Under the pieces are notes generated by a model. The model did no database searches, was not told where the DNA came from, and worked only from the letters and a program-made list of their open reading frames with translations. Positions 43,693 to 52,280 of a DNA stretch of 64,000 bases are shown here, piece by piece (positions within the stretch are counted from its first letter, which is position 1; each line of letters starts with the position of its first letter). The stretch lies in contig JAYNIR010000006.1 in assembly GCA_038109305.1 (NCBI GenBank), positions 75,414 to 139,413 of the forward strand. The letters are read 5' to 3'. The DNA is from UBA1479 sp038109305 (lineage in GTDB: Bacteria; Pseudomonadota; Alphaproteobacteria; Rhodospirillales; Casp-alpha2). Position numbers and translations under genes: made by a program.

Positions 43693-46600
43693 ATGGCCGT
43701 CAAAAGGGATCTGAAGACCGAGGCGCTGCTGAAGCAGGTCGCGAAGGAACTGGGCGCCGGCGCCAAGGGGCCCAAGGGCAAGGTCATGGCGGCATTCGCC
43801 GCGCAATATTTCGCCCTGATGCCGCCGCAGGACATCCAGGCCCGCGATGCCAAAACATTGGCTGGCCTCGCTAAAAGCCACTGGCGGACCGCGTCCGTCC
43901 GCAAACGCGGCCAACCGGCGATCCGCGCCTACCGGCCGGACCTGAAAAAAGATAGCTGGGCGTCAAACCACACGATCATCGAAATCGTCACCGAGGACAT
44001 GCCCTTCCTGGTGGATTCCGTCACCTCAGAGGTGAACCGGTGGGGCTTGACCGTGCACCTGGTCGTGCATCCCATCTTTAAAGTCCGACGCGACAAGGCG
44101 GGGCGGCTCGACGGCATTTTGGAAGCCGGCGAACCCGAGGACGGCGCGCTGCTGGAATCCTGGATGCATATCGAGGTTGATGACGACACCCCCGAAGGGC
44201 GGCGCAAGATCGTCAGTGGTATCGAGCGCGTGCTAAAAGACGTCCGCAGCGCCGTCGAGGATTGGCGCCCCATGCGCGAACGCATGGGGGAAGTCATTGA
44301 CGACATCCGCAAATCCGCCGGCTCCATTCCGTCGGAGGAAGTTCACGAAGTGCGTGAGTTCCTTCGTTGGATGCATGAAAACAATTTCACGTTCCTCGGC
44401 TGCCGCGACTACCGCGTCGCCGGGACCGGCCGCACGGCGGAAATCTCCCTCGTGTCGAAATCTGGCCTGGGCGTTCTGCGCGACCCCAAGGTTGCGATCC
44501 TGATGCATTCGTCAGACCTGCCGAAAGTGCCGGCCGAAGTGCGCGCGTTCGTAAGCGATCCGGGCCTGATCATCCTGACGAAAACCAACCAGCGGTCATC
44601 CGTTCACCGCCCGGTGCACATGGACGCCGTCGGCATCAAGACGTTGGGCAAGGACGGAAAGGTCAACGGGCTTAGGGTGTTCGTCGGCCTGTTCACCTCC
44701 GCCGCCTATAACCGGAGCCCCCGCGACATTCCGCTGCTGCGCCGGAAATTGCAGCGCGTCGTCGACGGCGCTGGCCTGCCGCCGTCGAGCCACGACGGCA
44801 AGGCGCTGATGAACATCCTGGAAACCTATCCGCGGGATGAACTGTTCCAAATTACCGAAGACCAGCTGCTGGATACCAGCATCGGCATTCTGCACTTGCA
44901 GGCCCGCCAGCGCGTTGCGTTGTTCATGCGACCGGACAGTTTCGGGCGGTTCATTTCGTGCATGGTGTTCATTCCCCGCGACCGGTACTCGATGGCGCTG
45001 CGTGAAATCATGCAGGACATCCTGTGCGCTGCGGTCAAGGGCAGGGTCGCCAATTTTTCTACGTTGTTGGGTGATACGCCGCTGGCCCGCCTGCACCTGA
45101 TCATCGCGACCACGCCGGGCGACGTGCCGGCCTATTTCTTGAAGGGGCTGGAAAAACAATTGGCCCGCGCCAGCCTCAGTTGGGGCGACCAGCTTGCCGA
45201 TGCGTTGGTTGAACGCCTGGGCGAGGGCGAGGGCCGCGCCTACGCCCGACGGTTCCAAAACGCCTTCGGCCCCGGGTACACCGCGCAGTACACGGTCGAC
45301 GATGCGGTCGAAGACCTCGGCATCATCGATCAGGTTCTCGCCGACGGCGAAATCGGGCTCAATCTGTACAAGGGGGACGACGAGCCGGAAAACCACGTGC
45401 GCTTCAAGGTCTATCATCCGTACGCGCCGGTGCCGCTGTCCGACGCGTTGCCGCTGTTCGAACACATGGGTTTCCGCGTGCTTGACGAAACGCCCCATGA
45501 AGTGACGCTGTCGCAAGACGGCGGGCCCGCCCAGATCATGATCCACGATTTCGGGCTTGAAACGCGCGACGGCGGCAGCGTCGACATGGGCGACGTGCGC
45601 GACAAATTCCAGGACGCGTTCCGCCGGGTGTGGCGGGGCGAAATCGAAAGCGACGGCTTCAACGCGCTGGTCGCGCGTGGCGGCCTCGATTGGCGCGAAG
45701 TTTTGGTGCTGCGGGCCTATTGCAAATGTCTTCGCCAGATGGGAATTCCCTATTCCCAAACCTACATGGAGCAGACCATGGCGAAGCACCTGGACCTCGC
45801 CAATATGATCGTCGACCTGTTCATGACGCGGATGAATACGGCCGGGCTGAAAAATCGAGACGCCAAGGTGGCGGAAATTCGCAAGCGCATGACCGAAGCG
45901 CTCGAGGCTGTGACCAGCGCCGACGAAGATCGCATCCTGTCGCGATTTATCAACCTGGTCGATTGCACGCTCCGCACCAACTTTTTCCAACAGGCGGCGG
46001 ACGGCGGGCGCAAGTCGTATGTGTCTTTCAAATTCAGGTCTCGGGACATCGATGAGCTGCCGCTGCCGCGCCCGCTCCGCGAAATTTTCGTCTACAGCCC
46101 GCGGGTCGAGGGCGTGCATCTGCGGTTCGGTTTCGTCGCCCGCGGCGGGCTTCGCTGGTCGGACCGGCTGGAAGATTTCCGGACGGAAATCCTGGGCCTG
46201 GTCAAGGCGCAGCAAGTCAAGAACGCGGTCATCGTGCCGGTCGGATCGAAGGGGGGCTTCGTCGTCAAGCGGCCGCCGGCAACGGGCGGGCGCGACGCGT
46301 TCCTGGAAGAAGGCATCGCGTGCTACAAGACGTTCATCGCCGGGCTGCTCGACATCACCGACAACCTGAAGGGTCGGCGCGTGACCGCGCCCAAGGATGT
46401 CTGTCGCTGGGACGATGACGATCCGTATCTGGTTGTCGCCGCCGACAAGGGCACGGCGACGTTTTCCGATATCGCCAACGGCGTCTCCATCGAATACGGC
46501 CACTGGCTCGGTGACGCGTTCGCGTCTGGCGGCTCGCAGGGCTATGACCACAAGGGCATGGGAATCACCGCCAAGGGCGCCTGGGAATCAGTCAAGCGCC

Positions 46601-48546
46601 ACTTCCGCGAATTCGGCCACGACACCCAGACCCAGGACTTCACCGTGGTCGGCGTCGGCGACATGTCGGGCGACGTGTTCGGCAACGGCATGATGCTGTC
46701 CGAACACATCAAGCTGGTCGGCGCGTTCAACCACATGCAAATTTTTGTCGACCCCGACCCGGACACGGCGAAAAGTTTCAAGGAACGGGTGCGTATGTTC
46801 AACCTGGGCCGGTCAAGCTGGACCGACTATGACGTCAAGACCATTTCGAAGGGTGGCGGCATCTTTGAACGCGGCGCCAAGTCCATCAAGCTGTCGTCCG
46901 AAGCGCGCAATTGTTTCGGCCTGACGAAAGACACGGTCTCGCCCAACGAACTGATGCAGGCGATGCTGAAGGCGCAAGTCGATCTGATGTGGTTCGGCGG
47001 CATCGGCACCTACATCAAGGCGTCGACCGAATCGCATGCCGAGGTCGGCGACCGGGCGAACGACGCGATCCGCGTCAACGGCGCCGAGCTCAACTGCAAA
47101 GTCATCGGCGAAGGCGCCAACCTGGGCGCGACGCAACGCGGCCGCGTCGAATACGCCATGAATGGCGGACGGCTCAACACGGATTCCATTGACAACTCCG
47201 CCGGCGTCGACTGCTCGGACCACGAAGTAAACATCAAGATCCTGTTGGGCGTGGTGATGGCGCGGGGCGGACTGACCGAAGCGCAGCGCAACAAGCTGCT
47301 GGCGAAGATGACCGATGAGGTCTCGGACCTCGTTCTCATCCACAACTACAATCAGACGCAGGCGTTATCATCCATTCAGGCGAAAGGCCTGCACGGGCTC
47401 GACAATCAGATCCGTCTGATGCGGATGTTGGAACGGCGGGGGGTCCTTGACCGCGCGGTCGAATTTTTGCCCGACGATGAAACACTCGCCGAACGCAAGG
47501 CGCAGGGACGGGGTCTTATGCGGCCTGAATTGTCGGTGCTGATTTCATACGCCAAGAACTGGCTCTATGACGAACTGCTGGCAAGCAATCTGCCGGACGA
47601 TTCTTATCTGTTGGATGAAATCGTCAAATACTTCCCGTCCGATCTGCGGGTGAAATACCTGAACGAGATCAAGGGGCATCAGCTCCGGCGTGAAATCATC
47701 GCGACACGGGTGACCAACTCCATCGTCAACCGGGTCGGCGACACATTCATTTCCGAGTTCATGGAAAAAACCGGCAGGGCGCCTTTTGAAATCGCCCGCG
47801 CGTATTTGATCGCCCGCGAAGTTCTTCGCGCGCGCGGCCTTTGGTCGGACATTGAGGCGCTGGACAACAAGGTGCCGACCCGGGCGCAGACCAGCATGTT
47901 GGCGGCGCTCAACCATCTTTTGGAATGGGTCACGCTGTGGTTCCTCCGGAACGGTAAGGCGGGGCTGGACATCGGCGCCCATGTGGCCGAGTTCGGCCAG
48001 GGTGTCTCCCGGCTTGCCGACGGCATTTCGCACGTTGTGCCCAAGCACTATGTCGCCGACATGAAAAACCGCGCCAAGCCCTACGCGGATGACGGCGTGC
48101 CGACGGCATTGGCGCAAAAGATCGCCAATCTAGTAAACCTTTATTCCGCGTGCGACGTGGTGCTGCTGGCCAACCGGCGCAAGATGGATGTGCGCGATGT
48201 CGCCAAAGTCTACTTCGCTGTCGGCACGCACTTCCGCCTGGGCCGGCTCAGGGCCGCCGCCGAAGGGCTCGACCAGGGCGATCACTGGCAGCAGTTGGCG
48301 GTCGCCGCGCTGGTCGAGGAAATTTACAGCCACCAACTGTCGCTGGCGTCCCACGCCCTCAATCATTTCGCCAAAGCCAAGAAGGACGCGGACAAGGCGA
48401 TCGACGCCTGGATTTCGGAAAACCGCGATGCGGTCAACCAGACGGACGTTCTGCTGAACGATCTGTGGTCGACGGATGTCGACGATCTGTCGATGATTGC
48501 CGTCGCCAGCCGCCAGTTGCGCGCGCTTAGCGACGCGCAGGCTTAA
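43693..48546 (+). CDS. NAD-specific glutamate dehydrogenase (large, ~180 kDa class)
   Basis: Deaminates glutamate to 2-oxoglutarate with NAD+, feeding the TCA cycle. About 1,617 residues from ATG 43693, which has GGGAGGGG just upstream; a start at 43591 is possible. The long N-terminal regulatory half includes ACT-like regions (VTEDMPFLVDSVTSEVNRWG). The catalytic half begins near RGGLRWSDRLEDFRTEILGL, followed by VPVGSKGGFV and GVGDMSGDVFGNGM (NAD-binding). The C-terminal helical tail is present. It is complete for the family. Long antisense open frames are shadows. Confidence 0.96.
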   Translation: MAVKRDLKTEALLKQVAKELGAGAKGPKGKVMAAFAAQYFALMPPQDIQARDAKTLAGLAKSHWRTASVRKRGQPAIRAYRPDLKKDSWASNHTIIEIVTEDMPFLVDSVTSEVNRWGLTVHLVVHPIFKVRRDKAGRLDGILEAGEPEDGALLESWMHIEVDDDTPEGRRKIVSGIERVLKDVRSAVEDWRPMRERMGEVIDDIRKSAGSIPSEEVHEVREFLRWMHENNFTFLGCRDYRVAGTGRTAEISLVSKSGLGVLRDPKVAILMHSSDLPKVPAEVRAFVSDPGLIILTKTNQRSSVHRPVHMDAVGIKTLGKDGKVNGLRVFVGLFTSAAYNRSPRDIPLLRRKLQRVVDGAGLPPSSHDGKALMNILETYPRDELFQITEDQLLDTSIGILHLQARQRVALFMRPDSFGRFISCMVFIPRDRYSMALREIMQDILCAAVKGRVANFSTLLGDTPLARLHLIIATTPGDVPAYFLKGLEKQLARASLSWGDQLADALVERLGEGEGRAYARRFQNAFGPGYTAQYTVDDAVEDLGIIDQVLADGEIGLNLYKGDDEPENHVRFKVYHPYAPVPLSDALPLFEHMGFRVLDETPHEVTLSQDGGPAQIMIHDFGLETRDGGSVDMGDVRDKFQDAFRRVWRGEIESDGFNALVARGGLDWREVLVLRAYCKCLRQMGIPYSQTYMEQTMAKHLDLANMIVDLFMTRMNTAGLKNRDAKVAEIRKRMTEALEAVTSADEDRILSRFINLVDCTLRTNFFQQAADGGRKSYVSFKFRSRDIDELPLPRPLREIFVYSPRVEGVHLRFGFVARGGLRWSDRLEDFRTEILGLVKAQQVKNAVIVPVGSKGGFVVKRPPATGGRDAFLEEGIACYKTFIAGLLDITDNLKGRRVTAPKDVCRWDDDDPYLVVAADKGTATFSDIANGVSIEYGHWLGDAFASGGSQGYDHKGMGITAKGAWESVKRHFREFGHDTQTQDFTVVGVGDMSGDVFGNGMMLSEHIKLVGAFNHMQIFVDPDPDTAKSFKERVRMFNLGRSSWTDYDVKTISKGGGIFERGAKSIKLSSEARNCFGLTKDTVSPNELMQAMLKAQVDLMWFGGIGTYIKASTESHAEVGDRANDAIRVNGAELNCKVIGEGANLGATQRGRVEYAMNGGRLNTDSIDNSAGVDCSDHEVNIKILLGVVMARGGLTEAQRNKLLAKMTDEVSDLVLIHNYNQTQALSSIQAKGLHGLDNQIRLMRMLERRGVLDRAVEFLPDDETLAERKAQGRGLMRPELSVLISYAKNWLYDELLASNLPDDSYLLDEIVKYFPSDLRVKYLNEIKGHQLRREIIATRVTNSIVNRVGDTFISEFMEKTGRAPFEIARAYLIAREVLRARGLWSDIEALDNKVPTRAQTSMLAALNHLLEWVTLWFLRNGKAGLDIGAHVAEFGQGVSRLADGISHVVPKHYVADMKNRAKPYADDGVPTALAQKIANLVNLYSACDVVLLANRRKMDVRDVAKVYFAVGTHFRLGRLRAAAEGLDQGDHWQQLAVAALVEEIYSHQLSLASHALNHFAKAKKDADKAIDAWISENRDAVNQTDVLLNDLWSTDVDDLSMIAVASRQLRALSDAQA

Positions 48547-48552
48547 GGTCCC

Positions 48553-49863
48553 ATGCCGCCGCCGGCAGAGGCGGACGAATCCGTCCGCGAGCGGGCCGGG
48601 CGACCGGGGCGGGCTGCTTGGGCGCTCTACGATTGGGCCAACTCCGCCTTTCCGACGGCGATCATCACCTTTGTCTTTTCCGCCTATTTCACCAAGGCCA
48701 TCGCCGAAACGCCGGAGCGCGGGACCGAGCTCTGGGGCTACGCGATCAGCCTGTCCGCCCTTGCCGTGGCGGTGCTGAGCCCGCTTTTGGGCGCGATTTC
48801 GGACCACGCGGGGCCCCGGAAACCGTGGATTTTTACATTTTCGATCATTTGTATAATCTTATGTTTCGGGCTGTGGCATGCAGCGCCCGAAGCCCGCAAC
48901 ATCCTATGGGTCCTGGTTGCGGTGGGTGTCGCCAATCTGGCTTTCGAAATGGCGGCCGTGTTCTACAACGCCATGCTGCCGGACATCGCCCGGCCGACCC
49001 ACATCGGCCGCCTGTCCGGCTGGGCCTGGGGCCTGGGTTATTTCGGTGGTATCGCCTGCCTGGTCGGGATTTTGGTGCTGTTCGTGCAGCCGGAGGTTCC
49101 GGCTTTCGGGCTCAGCGCCGACAAGGACAAGCTTGAAAACGTCCGCGCCGTCGGCCCGTTCGTCGGCGCGTGGTTCGCCGTCTTTTGCCTGCCGATGCTC
49201 TTTCTGACGCCGGACACGCCGGCCACCGGGGTCGGCATCCGCGACGCGGTTCGACGGGGGGCGCGAACGCTCGCCGCGACCATTCGAAATCTCAGGCAAT
49301 ACCGCGACATCGCCCGCTATCTTCTGGCACGGATGATTTATACGGACGGGCTCAATACCCTGTTCGCCTTCGGCGGTATTTACGCTGCCGGCACATTCGG
49401 CATGGAAACGGATGAAATCATCAAGTTCGGCATCGCGCTGAATGTCACCGCCGGCATCGGCGCCTTTGCGTTCGCGTGGATCGACGACTGGATCGGGCCC
49501 AAGCGGACGATCCTGATTTCCGTTTGGGGCCTTCTGGCTCTCAGCAGCGCGATCCTCTTGATTGAGGACAAGGCCCTGTTCTGGATCGTCGGTCCGGCGC
49601 TGGGCCTGTTCGTCGGCCCGGCGCAATCGGCAAGCCGGTCGATGATGGCGCGCATGGCGCCCGCTGACATGCGCGCCGAAATGTTCGGCCTTTACGCCCT
49701 TTCCGGCAAGGCGACGGCGTTTCTGGGCCCGGCGCTACTGGCCTGGACGACCGGGTATTTTATGAGCCAGCGTGCAGGCATGGCGACGATCCTGTTGTTT
49801 TTCGCCGCCGGCATCTGGCTCATGCGCGGCGTCCCCGACATTCGTGCAAACAAAGGCCATTGA
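48553..49863 (+). CDS. MFS transporter, UMF1/Atg22-like
   Basis: A 436-residue integral membrane protein with about twelve hydrophobic helices. The hallmark WALYDWANSAFPTAIITFVF near residue 22 and RLSGWAWGLGYFGGI are signatures of the UMF1 (Atg22-like) major facilitator group. The substrate is unknown; yeast Atg22 moves amino acids out of vacuoles. It starts 6 bp after the glutamate dehydrogenase stop, so they may be co-transcribed, which hints at an amino-acid role (inference). Confidence 0.88.
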   Translation: MPPPAEADESVRERAGRPGRAAWALYDWANSAFPTAIITFVFSAYFTKAIAETPERGTELWGYAISLSALAVAVLSPLLGAISDHAGPRKPWIFTFSIICIILCFGLWHAAPEARNILWVLVAVGVANLAFEMAAVFYNAMLPDIARPTHIGRLSGWAWGLGYFGGIACLVGILVLFVQPEVPAFGLSADKDKLENVRAVGPFVGAWFAVFCLPMLFLTPDTPATGVGIRDAVRRGARTLAATIRNLRQYRDIARYLLARMIYTDGLNTLFAFGGIYAAGTFGMETDEIIKFGIALNVTAGIGAFAFAWIDDWIGPKRTILISVWGLLALSSAILLIEDKALFWIVGPALGLFVGPAQSASRSMMARMAPADMRAEMFGLYALSGKATAFLGPALLAWTTGYFMSQRAGMATILLFFAAGIWLMRGVPDIRANKGH

Positions 49864-49894
49864 ACCGGAAGATGGAATTGAGGACACTCGGCGC

Positions 49895-50515
49895 ATGACA
49901 TTCCCCGACGAAAAATTTCCCGGCATCGGCGCCTTTTTCGACGCCTACGCAGACACTCTCGGGCGGGCCGCCGCGTCGGTTGACCGGCGTGCGCTGGCGC
50001 GGGCCGAGAGCATCCTCACGGCGGCTTATGAAAACGGTAACGCCGTTTATGCCTGCGGCAACGGCGGCTCGGCGGCGATCTCGAACCACCTGATCTGCGA
50101 TCATCTGAAGGGCGCCCAGACCGATACGGATCTCAGGCCCCGGGTCATTTCCCTGTCTGCGACGGTGGAAACGATCACCGCCATCTCCAACGATATTTCC
50201 TATCACGACGTGTTCGCGTATCAGCTTCGCACCCTCGCCCGCGCGGGCGACGTGCTGGTCACGATTTCGTCTTCGGGCGATTCTGAAAACATCGTCCGCG
50301 CCGCTCAGTGGGCCAAGGAAAACGGCGTCCGCGTGATCGCCATGACCGGTTTCGGCGGCGGCCGCTCGGCAGAGCTCGCCGACGTCAACCTGCACGTGGC
50401 CGGCGACAACTACGGCATCGTCGAAGACGTGCATCAATCGTTGATGCATGTTCTCGCGCAATATATCCGCATGGCGCGGATGGACGCGCAGACGATCAAG
50501 GACCGGAAGTTCTAA
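49895..50515 (+). CDS. SIS-domain phosphosugar isomerase, GmhA-like
   Basis: A 206-residue SIS-domain protein: YACGNGGSAAISNHLICDHL, then VLVTISSSGDSENIVRAAQW. The fold and the CGNGGSAA block match sedoheptulose-7-phosphate isomerase (GmhA), the first step to ADP-heptose for LPS core. The family's catalytic residues are not clearly identical, so the exact sugar is uncertain. ATG 49895 starts it, after a 31-bp gap from the MFS gene. A strong terminator follows. It lies next to an O-antigen-like locus, compatible with an LPS role. Confidence 0.8.
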   Translation: MTFPDEKFPGIGAFFDAYADTLGRAAASVDRRALARAESILTAAYENGNAVYACGNGGSAAISNHLICDHLKGAQTDTDLRPRVISLSATVETITAISNDISYHDVFAYQLRTLARAGDVLVTISSSGDSENIVRAAQWAKENGVRVIAMTGFGGGRSAELADVNLHVAGDNYGIVEDVHQSLMHVLAQYIRMARMDAQTIKDRKF

Positions 50516-50521
50516 AACGAA

Positions 50522-50544
50522 AAAGGCCGCGGGGAGCGGCCTTT
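50522..50544. terminator. Intrinsic terminator after the GmhA-like gene
   Basis: AAAGGCCGC (50522-50530) pairs perfectly with GCGGCCTTT (50536-50544) over 9 bp with the 5-nt loop GGGGA. CGTTT follows. An outer AACGAAA/TTTCGTT pairing extends the stem. It lies 7 bp after the stop codon. Confidence 0.85.
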
Positions 50545-50552
50545 CGTTTCTT

Positions 50553-50704
50553 GCAAAACCACCGGCGCCCGCCCCGAGCGTAGCGACGCCGGCGGGCGCG
50601 GAAGGCAGGCTCAGGTTTTGCGCTAGTTTGAGCCCTCGCAAAGCCACCGTCGCCCGCCCCAAGCGTAGCGACGCCGGCGGGCGCGGAAGACAGGCTCGGG
50701 TTTT
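50553..50704. repeat. Two tandem 67-bp repeats, each with an internal inverted repeat
   Basis: Unit A is 50553-50619 and unit B 50638-50704, with a period of 85 bp and about 5 mismatches in 67 by hand alignment. Each has GCCCGCC facing GGCGGGC around a CGTAGCGAC core and ends in GGTTTT. This resembles a REP/BIME-type intergenic element. It fills the gap between the GmhA-like terminator and the purH stop, and the second copy's T-run could also end purH transcription. Confidence 0.8.
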
Positions 50705-50708
50705 TCGA

Positions 50709-52280
50709 TTAATGCCGAAAATGCCGCATGCCGGTGAACACCATGGCGAGGCCTTTTTCATCGGCGGCGGCGATCACTTCGTCATCCCGCACGCTTCCGC
50801 CCGGCTGGATGACCGCAGTGGCGCCGGCTTCGGCCGCCGCCAGCAGACCGTCTGGGAAAGGAAAGAACGCATCCGACGCGACCACCGCTCCGATCGCCCA
50901 GCTTTCCTTGTCACCCGCGACGCGGGCGGCGTCCTGCGCCTTCCACGCGGCGATGCGGCTTGAATTGACGCGGCTCATCTGCCCGGCGCCGACACCGACG
51001 GTCGCGCCGTCCTTGACATAAATGATGGCGTTCGATTTCACGTGCTTGCAAACCTTGAAGGCGAAAGTCAGGTCGCTCATTTCCTTGTTGGTCGGCGCCC
51101 TTTTGGTCACCACTTTGATGTCATCCGTCAGCGCGCCGTCGCGGCCTTGCAACAGGTACCCGCCGGCAAGGGAGCGCACGGTCATGCCCTCGGCAACGGG
51201 ATCCGGCATGGCGCCGGTCGTCAGCACGCGCAGATTTTTTTTCGCGCCCAGCACGCGGGCGGCGTCGGCCGACAGGGCGGGCGCGATGATCACTTCGGCG
51301 AACAGGTCGGCGACCAGCTTCGCCGTGTCGCCGTCGAGCTCCCGGTTGAAGGCGATGATCCCGCCGAAGGCGCTTTCCGTGTCGCAGGCGAGCGCGCGTT
51401 TGTAGCATTCCGTTAAACTGTCTCCGGCCGCGACGCCGCAGGGATTGGCGTGCTTGACGATCACGCAGGCCGGACGGTCGGTGAATTCGGCGACAAGTTC
51501 GAACGCCGCGTCCGTGTCGTTCAGGTTGTTGAAGCTAAGTTCCTTGCCCTGCAGTTGTTCTGCCGTGGCGATGCCGGGGCGGGCCGGCCCGCCCATGTAA
51601 AACGCGGCTTGTTGATGCGGGTTTTCGCCGTAGCGCAACACCTGCCGCCGCTCGCCGGCCATGACCAGGCGTTTCGGGAACGTGTCGCCCAATTGCCCAG
51701 CGAACCATGCGGAAATGGCGCCGTCATAGGCGCCCGTCCGGGCGTAGGCTTCCGCCGCCATACGGCGGCGGAAGTCCGGCGTGGTCGCGCCGCGGTTCGC
51801 CGCCATTTCAGATTTCAGTTCGTCATAATTGGCGGGGTCGACGATGACGGTCACGTCGCCGTGGTTTTTCGCCGCGGCGCGGATCAGCGCAGGCCCGCCG
51901 ATGTCGATGTTTTCGATGCAGTCATCGAACGCGGCGCCCCGCGCCACCGTCGCCTCGAACGGATAAAGATTTACGACCAGAAGGTCGATGGGTTGAATGC
52001 CGTGATCGGCCATGGCCTTGCGGTGGGTTGCGTTTGATCGGACGGCCAGAAGGCCGCCGTGGATTTTCGGTTGCAGCGTTTTTACTCGGCCGTCCATGAT
52101 CTCGGGAAACCCGGTAAAGTCCGAAACTTCCACCACATCGATCCCGGCGTCGCGGAGCGCCGCCGCCGATCCGCCCGTCGATAAAATCTCCACGCCCTGA
52201 TCGGACAAGAAGGCGCCAAGCTCCTTCAAGCCGGTTTTGTCCGAAACGGAAATCAGCGCACGGGTAATCTTGTCGGTCAA
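50709..52280 (-). CDS. purH: Bifunctional AICAR formyltransferase/IMP cyclohydrolase
   Basis: The last two steps of purine synthesis to IMP. 523 residues. The N-terminal IMP-cyclohydrolase MGS domain has ALISVSDKTGLKELGAFL and ILSTGGSAAALRDAG. The formyltransferase domain has KYGENPHQ-like RYGENPHQQAAFYMG and VIVKHANPCGVA. It starts at TTG 52280, overlapping the dehydratase stop by 4 bp (TTGA), with AGGA upstream. Unusually, it is translationally coupled to a polysaccharide gene. Confidence 0.97.
   Translation of the reverse strand: MTDKITRALISVSDKTGLKELGAFLSDQGVEILSTGGSAAALRDAGIDVVEVSDFTGFPEIMDGRVKTLQPKIHGGLLAVRSNATHRKAMADHGIQPIDLLVVNLYPFEATVARGAAFDDCIENIDIGGPALIRAAAKNHGDVTVIVDPANYDELKSEMAANRGATTPDFRRRMAAEAYARTGAYDGAISAWFAGQLGDTFPKRLVMAGERRQVLRYGENPHQQAAFYMGGPARPGIATAEQLQGKELSFNNLNDTDAAFELVAEFTDRPACVIVKHANPCGVAAGDSLTECYKRALACDTESAFGGIIAFNRELDGDTAKLVADLFAEVIIAPALSADAARVLGAKKNLRVLTTGAMPDPVAEGMTVRSLAGGYLLQGRDGALTDDIKVVTKRAPTNKEMSDLTFAFKVCKHVKSNAIIYVKDGATVGVGAGQMSRVNSSRIAAWKAQDAARVAGDKESWAIGAVVASDAFFPFPDGLLAAAEAGATAVIQPGGSVRDDEVIAAADEKGLAMVFTGMRHFRH

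Noticed and set aside
44596..46551. A long minus-strand open frame inside the glutamate dehydrogenase gene
   Set aside because: It is the antisense shadow of a strongly recognised coding sequence in a GC-rich genome; its product has no family signature.
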